The notes under the pieces are model-generated. The model searched no databases, was not told the DNA's origin, and saw only the letters and a list, made by a program, of their open reading frames with translations. The position numbers and the translations under genes were made by a program. From assembly GCA_029262115.1 (NCBI GenBank), contig JAJCZZ010000090.1, positions 1-64,000 of the forward strand: 64,000 bases of DNA. Direction: 5' to 3'. Numbering within the stretch: position 1 is the stretch's first letter; every line of letters begins with the position of its first letter. This document shows positions 8,224 to 16,172 of this stretch, piece by piece. This DNA is from Gemmatimonadota bacterium. GTDB lineage: Bacteria > Gemmatimonadota > Gemmatimonadetes > Longimicrobiales > Gaopeijiaceae.

Positions 8224-8534
8224 GCCGGGTCGCCCTCCCGAGGCTCTCCACGCATCTCGGGTCCGGTCGCCCGTCCCCCGAGTCGCCTTGTCCGGCTCAC
8301 TTCGGCAAGCTCGGCGTCTACTTCGGCACGAGGACGGTCGGGAATGTGCTCTACGACCTCGTCGAAGAGCGCCACCTTGGCGTTGCGCTCCGCGTCGTCC
8401 AACCGGCCAAGATGCTCACCGTAGAGATGGACCGCTTCACGGACGACCTGGCTCTTGGGGATGGAGAGCCGCTGCGATGCCCGCTCGATCTCCCGAGCCG
8501 ACGCCGCGTCCAAGGTGAAGGTCATCTTCTTCAT
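8220..8534 (-). CDS. ribbon-helix-helix antitoxin (VapB-like)
   Basis: 104 aa from ATG 8534. The N-terminus KKMTFTLDAASAREIERAS is a ribbon-helix-helix strand and helix, followed by LSIPKSQVVREAVHLYGEHL; the rest should bind and neutralise a toxin. ATG 8549 is an alternative start. Its TGA overlaps the toxin GTG (GTGA, 8220-8223), the usual coupling of vapBC operons. The antitoxin frame is intact while the partner toxin is ruined, so it may survive as an autoregulator or as an antidote to a related toxin elsewhere. The C-terminal 25 residues are charged and low in complexity. Confidence 0.75.
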   Translation of the reverse strand: MKKMTFTLDAASAREIERASQRLSIPKSQVVREAVHLYGEHLGRLDDAERNAKVALFDEVVEHIPDRPRAEVDAELAEVSRTRRLGGRATGPEMRGEPREGDPA

Positions 8535-8567
8535 CGCCCGAATCCTCATTTCTTCGAGTCGCCCTCT

Positions 8568-8596
8568 GCCATAGTGGAATATGCCATACATATGGC
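8568..8596 (-). promoter_or_regulatory. putative VapB operator
   Basis: GCCATA occurs at 8568-8573 and 8583-8588, and the second copy forms a perfect inverted repeat with TATGGC at 8591-8596 (2-bp centre). The site is AT-rich and lies 34-62 bp upstream of the antitoxin start, where an RHH repressor would autoregulate. Confidence 0.5.
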
Positions 8597-8681
8597 ACCT
8601 GCGTCCTCACTCACCCCCTCGCGCATCTCCGGATACCTCCCCAAACTGCCGGAACGACCTTCAACCGGACCGGAGTTTTTC

Positions 8682-11600
8682 ATGGTGAATACCCACAGCC
8701 CGAGCCGAGCCCTTCTACCGGGGCTCGCCTCGATAGCGCTGACCATCATCCTTCCCTCCAGCGTCCACGCCCAGGACGCCGACGTCCTGGCCGCGGCAAT
8801 CGACCCGCTCGAGTGGCGCCACATCGGCCCCGTGAACATGGGTGGTCGGGTGTCGGCTATCGTCGGCGTGGCGGGCGATCCGACCACGTTCTGGGTCGGT
8901 GGTGCCGACGGCGGCGTGTGGAAGACGGTCAACGGTGGCATCACCTTCGAGCCGCAGTGGCAGGACGAGGAGGCCTACTCCGTCGGCGCGCTAGCGGTGG
9001 CCCCGTCCGACCGGAACGTCATCTGGGTCGGTTCGGGGGAAGGCGATCCTCGGAACTCTGTCTCCTACGGGCTCGGGGTCTGGCGCTCCACCGACGGGGG
9101 TAGCTCGTGGACCCATCTCGGACTGGAGCGGACCGAGCGCATCAAGCGCATCGTGGTCGATCCGAGGGACCCAGACGTCGCCCTTGTGTGCGCGCTCGGC
9201 CGGGAGTGGGGGCCAAACCCCGAACGTGGCGTCTTCAAGACTGAGGACGGGGGAAGGACTTGGACGCACGTCCTGAGCATCGATCAGGATACCGGGTGTG
9301 CCGATCTCGACATCGACCTGTCGAATCCGCGCAACGTGTACGCCGGCATGTGGACGTTCCGTCGTCGCCCGTGGCGCTTCGACGATGGGGGGAAGGAGAC
9401 GGCGCTGTACGTGTCGCGGGACGGCGGAGATAGCTGGCGGAAGATCACGACCACACCCGACGAGCCGATGGCACGCCCGGGCATCAGCGTGGCGCAGTCG
9501 CGTCCGAACATCGTCTACCTCATTACCGAGTTCCCAACCGCCGGCACGCTCTTCCGCTCGGAGGACTACGGCGAGACGTGGTCGATGGTCAACGACGACA
9601 GGAACATCAACTTCCGTCCGTTCTACTATTCGGACGTGTTTGTCGACCCGAGTGATCACAACACCGTCTTCGCCATCGCGGGCGGTATGTCCAAGTCGAC
9701 GGACGGTGGGCGGACCTTCGACCGGATCGCGCGGGATGTCCACGGAGACCATCAGGCCCTGTGGATCGACCCCGCCAACGGCGAGCACGTCCTGTCCGGA
9801 TCGGACGGCGGCATGCAGGTAAGCCACGACGGAGGAGACAACTTCCACATTTTCCGCAATTTCAGTCTGGCGCAGTACTACCACGTCTTCGTGGACGACC
9901 GCGACCCGTACTACGTGTGCGGAGGCCTGCAGGATAACGGCAACTGGTGCGGGCCGTCTCGGACGAACGAGCCGCGCGGGATCGTGCCGGGCGAATGGTA
10001 CACGGTCAGCGGTGGTGACGGCTTCTACACCGTACCGGTTCCGGGCCAGCCGAACCTGGTGTACTCCAACGCGCAGGGCGGGTACTTCCGCATCACCGAC
10101 ACGAAGTCGGGCCAAACGCGCTCCATTGAGCCGCACCCGTGGATGGTCGGCTCCCAGGGGCAAGGCATGTTCCAGGCACGGTACCGCTTCAACTGGGACG
10201 CGCCGATCTACGTCTCGCCCCACGATCCGGGCACCGTCTACTGGGGTGGGAACGTGCTGTTCCGGAGCAACGACTACGGGCACTCCTGGGACGTGATCAG
10301 TCCGGATCTCACCACGGATGATCCCGAGAAGCAGCTCGACTCCGGGGGCGAGATCTACAACGACAACACCGCCGCCGAGTTCCACACGACCATCCTGACC
10401 GTGGCCGAGTCGCCGGTCGAGCGCGGCGTGCTCTGGGTCGGGACGGACGACGGCAACGTCCAGGTCAGTCGGGACGACGGCGGCACCTGGACCAATGTGC
10501 GGAATCGTGTGCCGGGCCTACCCGCGGAAACTTGGGTCGGCAACATCGAAGCATCGCCGACGGAGCGCGGAACGGCGTTCATGGCCGTGGACAATCACCG
10601 ACTCGACGACTTCACCCCACATCTCTATGAGACGCGCGACTACGGACAGACCTGGCGCGACATCTCCGGGGGATTGCCGCAGGACGATTACGTGAAGGTG
10701 GTGCGCCAGCATCCCACAAACGCCGACCTCCTGTTTGTGGGGATGGAGCGGGGGATCTACGCGTCGTGGAATCGCGGTGACACATGGGTGGATATCCGCC
10801 AGAACCTCCCACGCGTGTCGGTCCGGGGGATACGCGTGCAGCCGCAGTACAACGACCTCGTCATCGGCACACACGGGCGCGGGGCATGGATCCTTGACGA
10901 CATCCAGCCGCTCGTCGAGTTGGCCGAGGCCGTCCAGAAGCCGGTTCACCTTTTCGACATGCGCACCGCCACCGACTGGGAGCGATGGAGCCGGGGGAGC
11001 AATCTGGGGCAGAGCTCGTTCACGGGTGACAACCCCCAATCCGGCGCGTGGGTGCACTACTACCTATCGGATGTCGCCGCGGAGCAGGCGTCCGGTTCGG
11101 GGGGGGCGCGGATCCGGATCACCGACGCGTCTGGAACGCTGGTCAAGGAGTTCCGGGATCGAGACGCGGGCGCCGGGATCAACCGCGCCGAGTGGGACCT
11201 CAGTTGGGAAGGTCCCGAGCCCATTCCCGGGCAGGAACGTGGGGGTGGCGGTTTCTTTTTCGGAGGTGGTGGGCCGCCGGCCGTGCCCGGCATGTACACC
11301 GCGACGCTCCTCGTTGCGGGTCAGGAGCAGTCCACCGAGTTCCGCCTTCGCGGCGATCCGAACGTGGCCGCCGCGCAGGCCGACTACGTGGCGCGCTTCC
11401 AGGCCGCGATGCGTGCGCGTGAACTCACGACCAACCTGAACCGCATGGTCGGCGCGATCCGCGATATCGACGGCCAGGTGGATGGGCTGCTCGAAGCCAT
11501 CGACGGAAAGGGACTCAGCAACGAGGCGCAGATCCGGGACGTCGCCGGCCAGGCCCAGGGCGCGCTGGAGACCCTGAGCAACGAGGTGGTCCGGCCGGAA

Positions 11601-11846
11601 GGTGGCATGGGCTACCGGGATTGGCCCCGCCTGGTCGAGCAGCTCCGATTCGTGGTCCGGGGCATCGAGGGACCCCAGGCCAAGCCCACCGAGGGCCAGT
11701 TGGAGGTTCTCGGCGAAGTCGAAGCCGCCTACGCGATGAGGGCCGAAGAGCTGAGCGGCATCGTCAGCGGGCTCATCGCAGAGTTGAATTCGCTCCTGGC
11801 GGACGCTCCGAAGATCCTGACGGACTGGAGGCGGATGATCAGTTGA
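8682..11846 (+). CDS. secreted VPS10/sortilin-repeat (BNR) protein
   Basis: 1054 aa. Signal peptide residues 1-30 (ends SSVHA). Residues about 45-750 carry a series of BNR/sortilin blades with Asp-box-like motifs: GADGGVWKTVNGG, GVWRSTDGGSSW, GVFKTEDGGRTW, LYVSRDGGDSW, LFRSEDYGETW, VQVSRDDGGTW and IYASWNRGDTW. This predicts a large beta-propeller. Residues about 790-900 form a Gly-rich beta domain, and the last 150 are helical. These proteins are common in Gemmatimonadota and Bacteroidota and are often called glycosyl hydrolases without biochemical proof. ATG 8682 has CGGAG 6 bp upstream. Apparently monocistronic. Confidence 0.87.
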   Translation: MVNTHSPSRALLPGLASIALTIILPSSVHAQDADVLAAAIDPLEWRHIGPVNMGGRVSAIVGVAGDPTTFWVGGADGGVWKTVNGGITFEPQWQDEEAYSVGALAVAPSDRNVIWVGSGEGDPRNSVSYGLGVWRSTDGGSSWTHLGLERTERIKRIVVDPRDPDVALVCALGREWGPNPERGVFKTEDGGRTWTHVLSIDQDTGCADLDIDLSNPRNVYAGMWTFRRRPWRFDDGGKETALYVSRDGGDSWRKITTTPDEPMARPGISVAQSRPNIVYLITEFPTAGTLFRSEDYGETWSMVNDDRNINFRPFYYSDVFVDPSDHNTVFAIAGGMSKSTDGGRTFDRIARDVHGDHQALWIDPANGEHVLSGSDGGMQVSHDGGDNFHIFRNFSLAQYYHVFVDDRDPYYVCGGLQDNGNWCGPSRTNEPRGIVPGEWYTVSGGDGFYTVPVPGQPNLVYSNAQGGYFRITDTKSGQTRSIEPHPWMVGSQGQGMFQARYRFNWDAPIYVSPHDPGTVYWGGNVLFRSNDYGHSWDVISPDLTTDDPEKQLDSGGEIYNDNTAAEFHTTILTVAESPVERGVLWVGTDDGNVQVSRDDGGTWTNVRNRVPGLPAETWVGNIEASPTERGTAFMAVDNHRLDDFTPHLYETRDYGQTWRDISGGLPQDDYVKVVRQHPTNADLLFVGMERGIYASWNRGDTWVDIRQNLPRVSVRGIRVQPQYNDLVIGTHGRGAWILDDIQPLVELAEAVQKPVHLFDMRTATDWERWSRGSNLGQSSFTGDNPQSGAWVHYYLSDVAAEQASGSGGARIRITDASGTLVKEFRDRDAGAGINRAEWDLSWEGPEPIPGQERGGGGFFFGGGGPPAVPGMYTATLLVAGQEQSTEFRLRGDPNVAAAQADYVARFQAAMRARELTTNLNRMVGAIRDIDGQVDGLLEAIDGKGLSNEAQIRDVAGQAQGALETLSNEVVRPEGGMGYRDWPRLVEQLRFVVRGIEGPQAKPTEGQLEVLGEVEAAYAMRAEELSGIVSGLIAELNSLLADAPKILTDWRRMIS

Positions 11847-12056
11847 GGGCGGGGAAGGTGGCAGCCGGCCGGGTGGGGACGAGGACGTCTGGGCCCGGCC
11901 GGTGTCGTGGTGGAACCGGTGGACGTTGAGCGGGATAGGGTCCGATCCGTCACGACGCCTTCCTCGCCGATCTTTAACGCCTCTCGGCCGGGGAACATCG
12001 GTTACATGGACGCGGCTCAGCGGAGTCGTGTCGGACCCGGTGATGGGAGACTCCAG

Positions 12057-13274
12057 ATGGCCGGTATGGTGAGCGGAAAAGCGCAGCGTCGGCGGACCGT
12101 ACGCGCAGGCGATCGGACCGTGACCGGGCTGATGCGGGTGGCCGCGGCGGCAGTGGCGGTCTTCGTGATGGCCGCATGCGCCGACGCCGATGCCACCGGT
12201 CCGATCGACGTGGGTGCCTCCTCCGCCGAGGTCGTCGCGCGGTACCTGTCGATCGACCTCGCCGCTCCGCCGAACTATGCCGCGCCGGACTACCGCGCCC
12301 ACTACACGCGGCAGGTGCTGGCCCAAGACAACAGCCCAGCCGCCAACCCGGTCACCGACGAGGGCGCAACGCTCGGCCGGGTGCTGTTCCACGACACGGA
12401 GCTGAGTCTCAACCGGACCGTGTCCTGTTCAAGCTGTCATGTGCAGTCACAGGGCTTCGGCGACGAGAGGGTGTTCAGTGCCGGCTTCGAAGGTGGGCAG
12501 ACCGGGTCGCATTCGATGAGACTGGCCAACGCCAAGTTCTTCGACGGCGACGATATGTTCTGGGACCGGCGAGCCGACGATCTCGAGGACCAGTCGCTCC
12601 AGCCCGTCTTCGATCGGGTCGAGATGGGCTTCTCTGGTGAGGCGGGTGGGATCGAGGCTCTGATCGCCCGATTGTCCGCGCTGGAGTACTACCCGGTTCT
12701 CTTCGAGTGGGCGTTCGGAAGCGATGAGATCACCGAGACGCGGATCCGAGCGGCTCTCGCCCAGTACGTGCGTAGCATCGTGTCGGCGGGGAGTCGCTTC
12801 GACGACGGGTTGGCGCAGGCCCCTCCCGGTCCCGGTCAGGGCAACCTTCCGGGTCTCACAGATCAGGAGAACGAGGGTTTCCGTCTGTTCACCCGTCCAC
12901 CGAACGCTGGCGGTGCGGGGTGCGCGGGTTGCCACGAAGTGCCCACCATGGCGCTGGATGGCAACAGCCGGAGCAACGGACTCGATGCGGGGGAGACCCG
13001 GATTTTCAAGTCACCGTCGCTCAAGAATGTGGCTGTGGGTGGCCCGTACATGCACGACGGCCGCTTTGCGACTCTGACCCAGGTCGTTGAGCACTACAGC
13101 ACGGGCATTCAGGACGGGCCGGCGCTGGATCGTCGACTGCGTGGTGGCAACGGTCAGCCGATTCGGCCACGCTTATCGGTCGCCGAGACCGCGGCGCTCG
13201 TGGCGTTCATGGAGACGCTGACGGACACAGGGTTGCTTGAGGATACACGGTTCTCGTCACCGTTCACGCGGTAG
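12057..13274 (+). CDS. di-haem cytochrome c peroxidase (MauG/CcpA family) lipoprotein
   Basis: 405 aa. Two c-type haem motifs: CSSCH at 124-128 and CAGCH at 289-293. Flanking motifs fit the family (GRVLFHDTELSLN before the first, KSPSLKNVAVGGPYMHDG after the second, with the Met/His region typical of the peroxidase). The export signal ends VFVMAAC, giving a lipobox Cys41, so the protein is probably membrane-anchored in the periplasm. The start at 12057 has GGGAG 7 bp upstream; an ATG at 12132 would give a more usual signal length. The family reduces hydrogen peroxide with electrons from small cytochromes or modifies cofactors (MauG). The 210-bp upstream gap shows no clear site. Confidence 0.88.
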   Translation: MAGMVSGKAQRRRTVRAGDRTVTGLMRVAAAAVAVFVMAACADADATGPIDVGASSAEVVARYLSIDLAAPPNYAAPDYRAHYTRQVLAQDNSPAANPVTDEGATLGRVLFHDTELSLNRTVSCSSCHVQSQGFGDERVFSAGFEGGQTGSHSMRLANAKFFDGDDMFWDRRADDLEDQSLQPVFDRVEMGFSGEAGGIEALIARLSALEYYPVLFEWAFGSDEITETRIRAALAQYVRSIVSAGSRFDDGLAQAPPGPGQGNLPGLTDQENEGFRLFTRPPNAGGAGCAGCHEVPTMALDGNSRSNGLDAGETRIFKSPSLKNVAVGGPYMHDGRFATLTQVVEHYSTGIQDGPALDRRLRGGNGQPIRPRLSVAETAALVAFMETLTDTGLLEDTRFSSPFTR

Positions 13275-13286
13275 CGGGTCCGACCG

Positions 13287-13938
13287 CTAACCGACCGTCC
13301 CAACCTCCCCGTAATGACGCCGACGGGATAGGAGCGAGTCGAGCCGATCCGCCATCTCGTGCTGGCCGATGCGTCGCAACTGACCCGGAAGCTCGGGGCG
13401 AGAGGCTGGGAAGACGGATTCGGCTGCGAGTGCGGCACGGGCCAGGTGTGTCAGATACGGCACCTCCAGTTCCATCAGAGCCTCCGGATCCCCGATCGCC
13501 CTCATCTGCGCCAACTGACGCTCGACTTCAGCGGCCCTGGCTCGAGCTACCTCAGTATCCGGCAGAGGCCAGCGATCGCGCCACTCGTCGACAATCGCCG
13601 CCCACCCGCCAGCTGCATCGTACAGCGGTACGCCGAATCGGATCACCCAAGTGAGAAGGTCGTCGCCCCGCCGGACCGCCTCACTGACGGACGCGGCGTC
13701 GAAGCCCGCAGATCGACCTCAATCGGCGCGTGGGTGGTGAATGCCGTCCAGTTTGAGCATAGCACGACCACATTGAGGTCTTCCGAACGCACGTCCGACC
13801 GCACTGAAGAACCAATCGCGACCACGGCGATCGCATTACGATCCCGAGCCACGGATTCCAGGAACTCCGACATCCAAGTACGGGAGTGGGGTGTCGGCCA
13901 CCGACGGACTCCGCCAAAGCCTGTAGCGCGGGTGTCAT
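13287..13938 (-). pseudogene. frameshifted nucleotidyltransferase-fold protein
   Basis: Read through three frames this is one protein. ATG 13938 begins TPALQALAESV; after a shift near 13890 comes SEFLESVARDRNAIAVVAIG and then SSVRSDVRSEDLNVVVL, the GS(x)9-acidic loop of nucleotidyltransferases; after a second shift near 13690 the GTG-containing frame continues VSEAVRRGDDLLTWVIRFG and then VPLYDAAGGW to the stop at 13287. The helical tail after residue 120 fits a substrate-binding domain. The ATG at 13938 overlaps the stop of a 24-codon ORF. Target unknown. Sequencing error is possible, but two shifts in 650 bp favour decay. Confidence 0.65.
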
Positions 13939-14009
13939 CCATCGGGAGAACCCTCCAGGAAGCGGGCGACGGCCGCGACGTACTCCTCAATCTCCGCTGC
14001 TGTGTCCAT
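13935..14009 (-). CDS. 24-aa small ORF upstream of the broken nucleotidyltransferase
   Basis: ATG 14009 with GAGGGG 7 bp upstream begins DTAAEIEEYVAAVARFLEG; TGA at 13935-13937 overlaps ATG 13938 (ATGA). It is acidic and predicted helical. The good ribosome site and coupling suggest it is, or was, translated as the first gene of this operon, or is the remains of a longer one. Not recognised. Confidence 0.35.
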   Translation of the reverse strand: MDTAAEIEEYVAAVARFLEGSPDG

Positions 14010-14100
14010 TCGCCGCCCCTCTACAGTCAGCCAGCGTCCCGTATCGAGGATACCCGTCCGAGGCCCGAAAGGGATAGCGCGTCCCCCGGCTCCGGCAACA

Positions 14101-14265
14101 CACATAACTCACCAACCGAGGTGCGAAAATCACCGAGTGTGCAGTTTTGCTGAACTATTCCACACAACTCACCAATCGTTTTCGGCTTGCTCAACGAGTG
14201 GTGACTTGTCGCGAATTATTCTCGTCAAGTGCACACGCGCGCTCGCGGGCACGTCGATTGGTGAG
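14101..14265. repeat. AT-richer intergenic block with direct and inverted repeats
   Basis: The 328-bp gap 14010-14337 has no gene. CACATAACTCACCAACCG (14101-14118) recurs as CACACAACTCACCAATCG (14161-14178), exactly 60 bp apart with 16 of 18 identities. The 11-mer CTCACCAATCG (14168-14178) is repeated inverted at 14255-14265. Base composition is visibly lower in GC than the surroundings. It might hold the promoter and operator of the nucleotidyltransferase operon or be a remnant of inserted DNA. Confidence 0.55.
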
Positions 14266-14337
14266 AAACCTGCGTTGCGCGGCGCCTTGGGCGCCACTCT
14301 CGATCGTCCGCGGGGATCGGGAGCGGGCGACTGAACG

Positions 14338-15666
14338 CTACTTGCCGCCCCCCACCCAGACCCTCCCGCCACCCATCACGAAGCGAATCCGTGTAACCGC
14401 CTCGATATCGACATCCGGATCGCCTGCGACCGCAATGATGTCCGCCGTGAAGCCGGGCGCGATCGTCCCGATCTCACCGGCCATCCCGAGGGATTCGGAC
14501 GCGAGCGATGTGGCGGAGACGAGCGCCTCGGCCGCGGGCTGCCCTCCTTGCCGCACGCGGTACAGGAGTTCCTCGGCGTTCCTTCCGTGGGCACCGGCCA
14601 CCGCGTCGGTCCCGAACACCATCTTGAGACCCGGCACGGTGCGAGCCGTCCGGAATGCCTCGAGCGCGCGAGGGACGGCCGCCCGCATCTGGTCGAATCC
14701 CTCTTTCGTGTATCCCCCGATTCCGAGGTAGCGCTCTTCGTTGTCGAAGTAGTTCTGGAAGATCAGGTGGATGTTCGGATCGTAGAACGTGCCGTTGTCT
14801 GCCAGAAACTGAAGCGTGGCTCGATCGAGGAGGGCGCCGTGTTCGATCGTGGTGCACCTCGCCTGGCTCGCGCGGCGGGCGCTCTCGTCGCCGTGGGCGT
14901 GCACGACGGCACGCAGGCGGAGACGCGCGGCCTCGCCGCAGGCCGCGTCCAATTGCTCCTGGGAGAGCGTGGGCGCCCCGCCGGTCCGGATGCTCTCTGA
15001 TCCGAAGATCTTGATGACGTGGGCGCCGCGTCCGGCGAAGTCCCGCACGGCTGCTCGGAGCTCGTCCGGGCCGCCGGTGCGGGCGGACAGCGAGCCCAGG
15101 GACGTCAGGACCCGCGGACCGGGTAGCGTGCCGCGCTCGAGTGCCGCCGCGAGCGGACCGTCCTCCGGCCCCCCGAGCGATTGCACGGTCGTGAAGCCGG
15201 CCCGCAGCATCGCGTAGGCGTTTTCCGCTGCGTGCAGCGCGCGATCCGCCTCGCTCGAGCCCCGGGCCAGCCGTCCGTCCTCGTCGAAGTGCCACCCGGC
15301 GTGGACGTGCGTGTCGATGAGGCCGGGCAAGCCAGTCAGGCCGGTCAAGTCGATGACGCGGTCTCCGCGACCCTGGCCGGTTGGCACGATCTCCTGGATG
15401 CGCCCATCGCGGACGACGAGGTCGCGATCGAGCAGGACGGCGCCCCGGCCGTCGAAGATCCGGGAGGTTCGCAGGACCGTGATGCCGTCGGCGGCACCGG
15501 CCGTGGCGGCCACGGTTGGGGCGGTCGAGGTGGTCGAGGCGGCGGAGCTGGTCGGGTCGGAGCCCGACATGGGCGCTTGCCGCTGAGTCCCGCACCCGCT
15601 CCCACCGAGCAGCACCAGCACCGAAGCAGTGACGATCGGGCACGGCCATCTCTTCGGGACGGACAT
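14338..15666 (-). CDS. amidohydrolase-family lipoprotein
   Basis: 442 aa. Lipobox LGGSGC puts the lipid-modified Cys at 25, followed by a Ser/Thr/Ala-rich linker to residue 58. The TIM-barrel metal site is complete: HVH at 120-122 (LIDTHVHAG), candidate carboxylated Lys219 in HVIKIF, histidines in VVHAHG (256-258) and TIEHGA (276), and Asp354 in FGTDAV. Closest in style to imidazolonepropionase-like or Xaa-Pro-dipeptidase-type amidohydrolases, which cleave C-N bonds in cyclic amides or dipeptides; the substrate cannot be fixed. Exported and membrane-attached, unlike the cytosolic imidazolonepropionase. Single gene, divergent from the PadR operon at 15819. Confidence 0.88.
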   Translation of the reverse strand: MSVPKRWPCPIVTASVLVLLGGSGCGTQRQAPMSGSDPTSSAASTTSTAPTVAATAGAADGITVLRTSRIFDGRGAVLLDRDLVVRDGRIQEIVPTGQGRGDRVIDLTGLTGLPGLIDTHVHAGWHFDEDGRLARGSSEADRALHAAENAYAMLRAGFTTVQSLGGPEDGPLAAALERGTLPGPRVLTSLGSLSARTGGPDELRAAVRDFAGRGAHVIKIFGSESIRTGGAPTLSQEQLDAACGEAARLRLRAVVHAHGDESARRASQARCTTIEHGALLDRATLQFLADNGTFYDPNIHLIFQNYFDNEERYLGIGGYTKEGFDQMRAAVPRALEAFRTARTVPGLKMVFGTDAVAGAHGRNAEELLYRVRQGGQPAAEALVSATSLASESLGMAGEIGTIAPGFTADIIAVAGDPDVDIEAVTRIRFVMGGGRVWVGGGK

Positions 15667-15760
15667 CGGGCGACTCCCATGAGGGGTTGCGGACGGCAGG
15701 GGCGGGGACGCTGACGGTGCGGTGGTCGCAGGGCGGACGTCAAACGCGATATTGACGGCG

Positions 15761-15793
15761 CGTTAGTACAATAGTAACGTTGCGTAACTAACG
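15761..15793 (+). promoter_or_regulatory. putative PadR operator
   Basis: CGTTAGT (15761-15767) and ACTAACG (15787-15793) form a perfect 7-bp inverted repeat with a 19-bp centre that itself contains AACGTT. TTGACG (15752) and TACAAT (15767) lie here but are spaced only 9 bp apart, so the promoter itself is not settled. The site is 26 bp upstream of the PadR start. Confidence 0.5.
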
Positions 15794-15818
15794 GTCCCTC
15801 CCCGCCACTGACGCCGCT

Positions 15819-16172
15819 ATGACCGTCGCCTCCGATCATCTCCCTCTTCGAAGCGTGGAGTTGGACATCCTCTTGAGTGTGGTGGACCGCGCCCGCCACG
15901 GCTACGCGATTCTCCAGGAAGCGGAGGCCCGGAACGGAGGACGAGCGGGCTTCGAGATTCCCACCCTCTACCGCGCGTTGCGGCGCATGCGGGACCGCGC
16001 GTTGATCGCAACCGCGGACGCTCCTGGCAATGAGGCGCCGGATGAGCGGCGCGAGTATTGGGCCATAACCGGACTGGGCCGAGAGGTGCTCGAAGCGGAG
16101 CTCAGACGCCTGGACGTGATGCTCTCCACGGGTAGGGTGCGGCTGGCCGCCCGGGGTGGGAGCCAGCCTTGA
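15819..16172 (+). CDS. PadR-family transcriptional regulator
   Basis: 117 aa. ELDILLSVVDRARHGYAILQ, the following FEIPTLYRALRRMRDRALI and the wing ERREYWAITGLGREVLEAE are a standard PadR winged helix with a C-terminal dimerisation helix. Its stop overlaps the TTG start of the permease by 4 bp. It probably represses the operon through the inverted repeat at 15761-15793. This is the second of three PadR-ADOP pairs in the window; the three PadR proteins are only distantly alike. Confidence 0.87.
   Translation: MTVASDHLPLRSVELDILLSVVDRARHGYAILQEAEARNGGRAGFEIPTLYRALRRMRDRALIATADAPGNEAPDERREYWAITGLGREVLEAELRRLDVMLSTGRVRLAARGGSQP

Noticed and set aside
8991-10385. 464-codon minus-strand open frame
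   Set aside because: Antisense to the VPS10-repeat gene, which has repeated blade motifs and a signal peptide.
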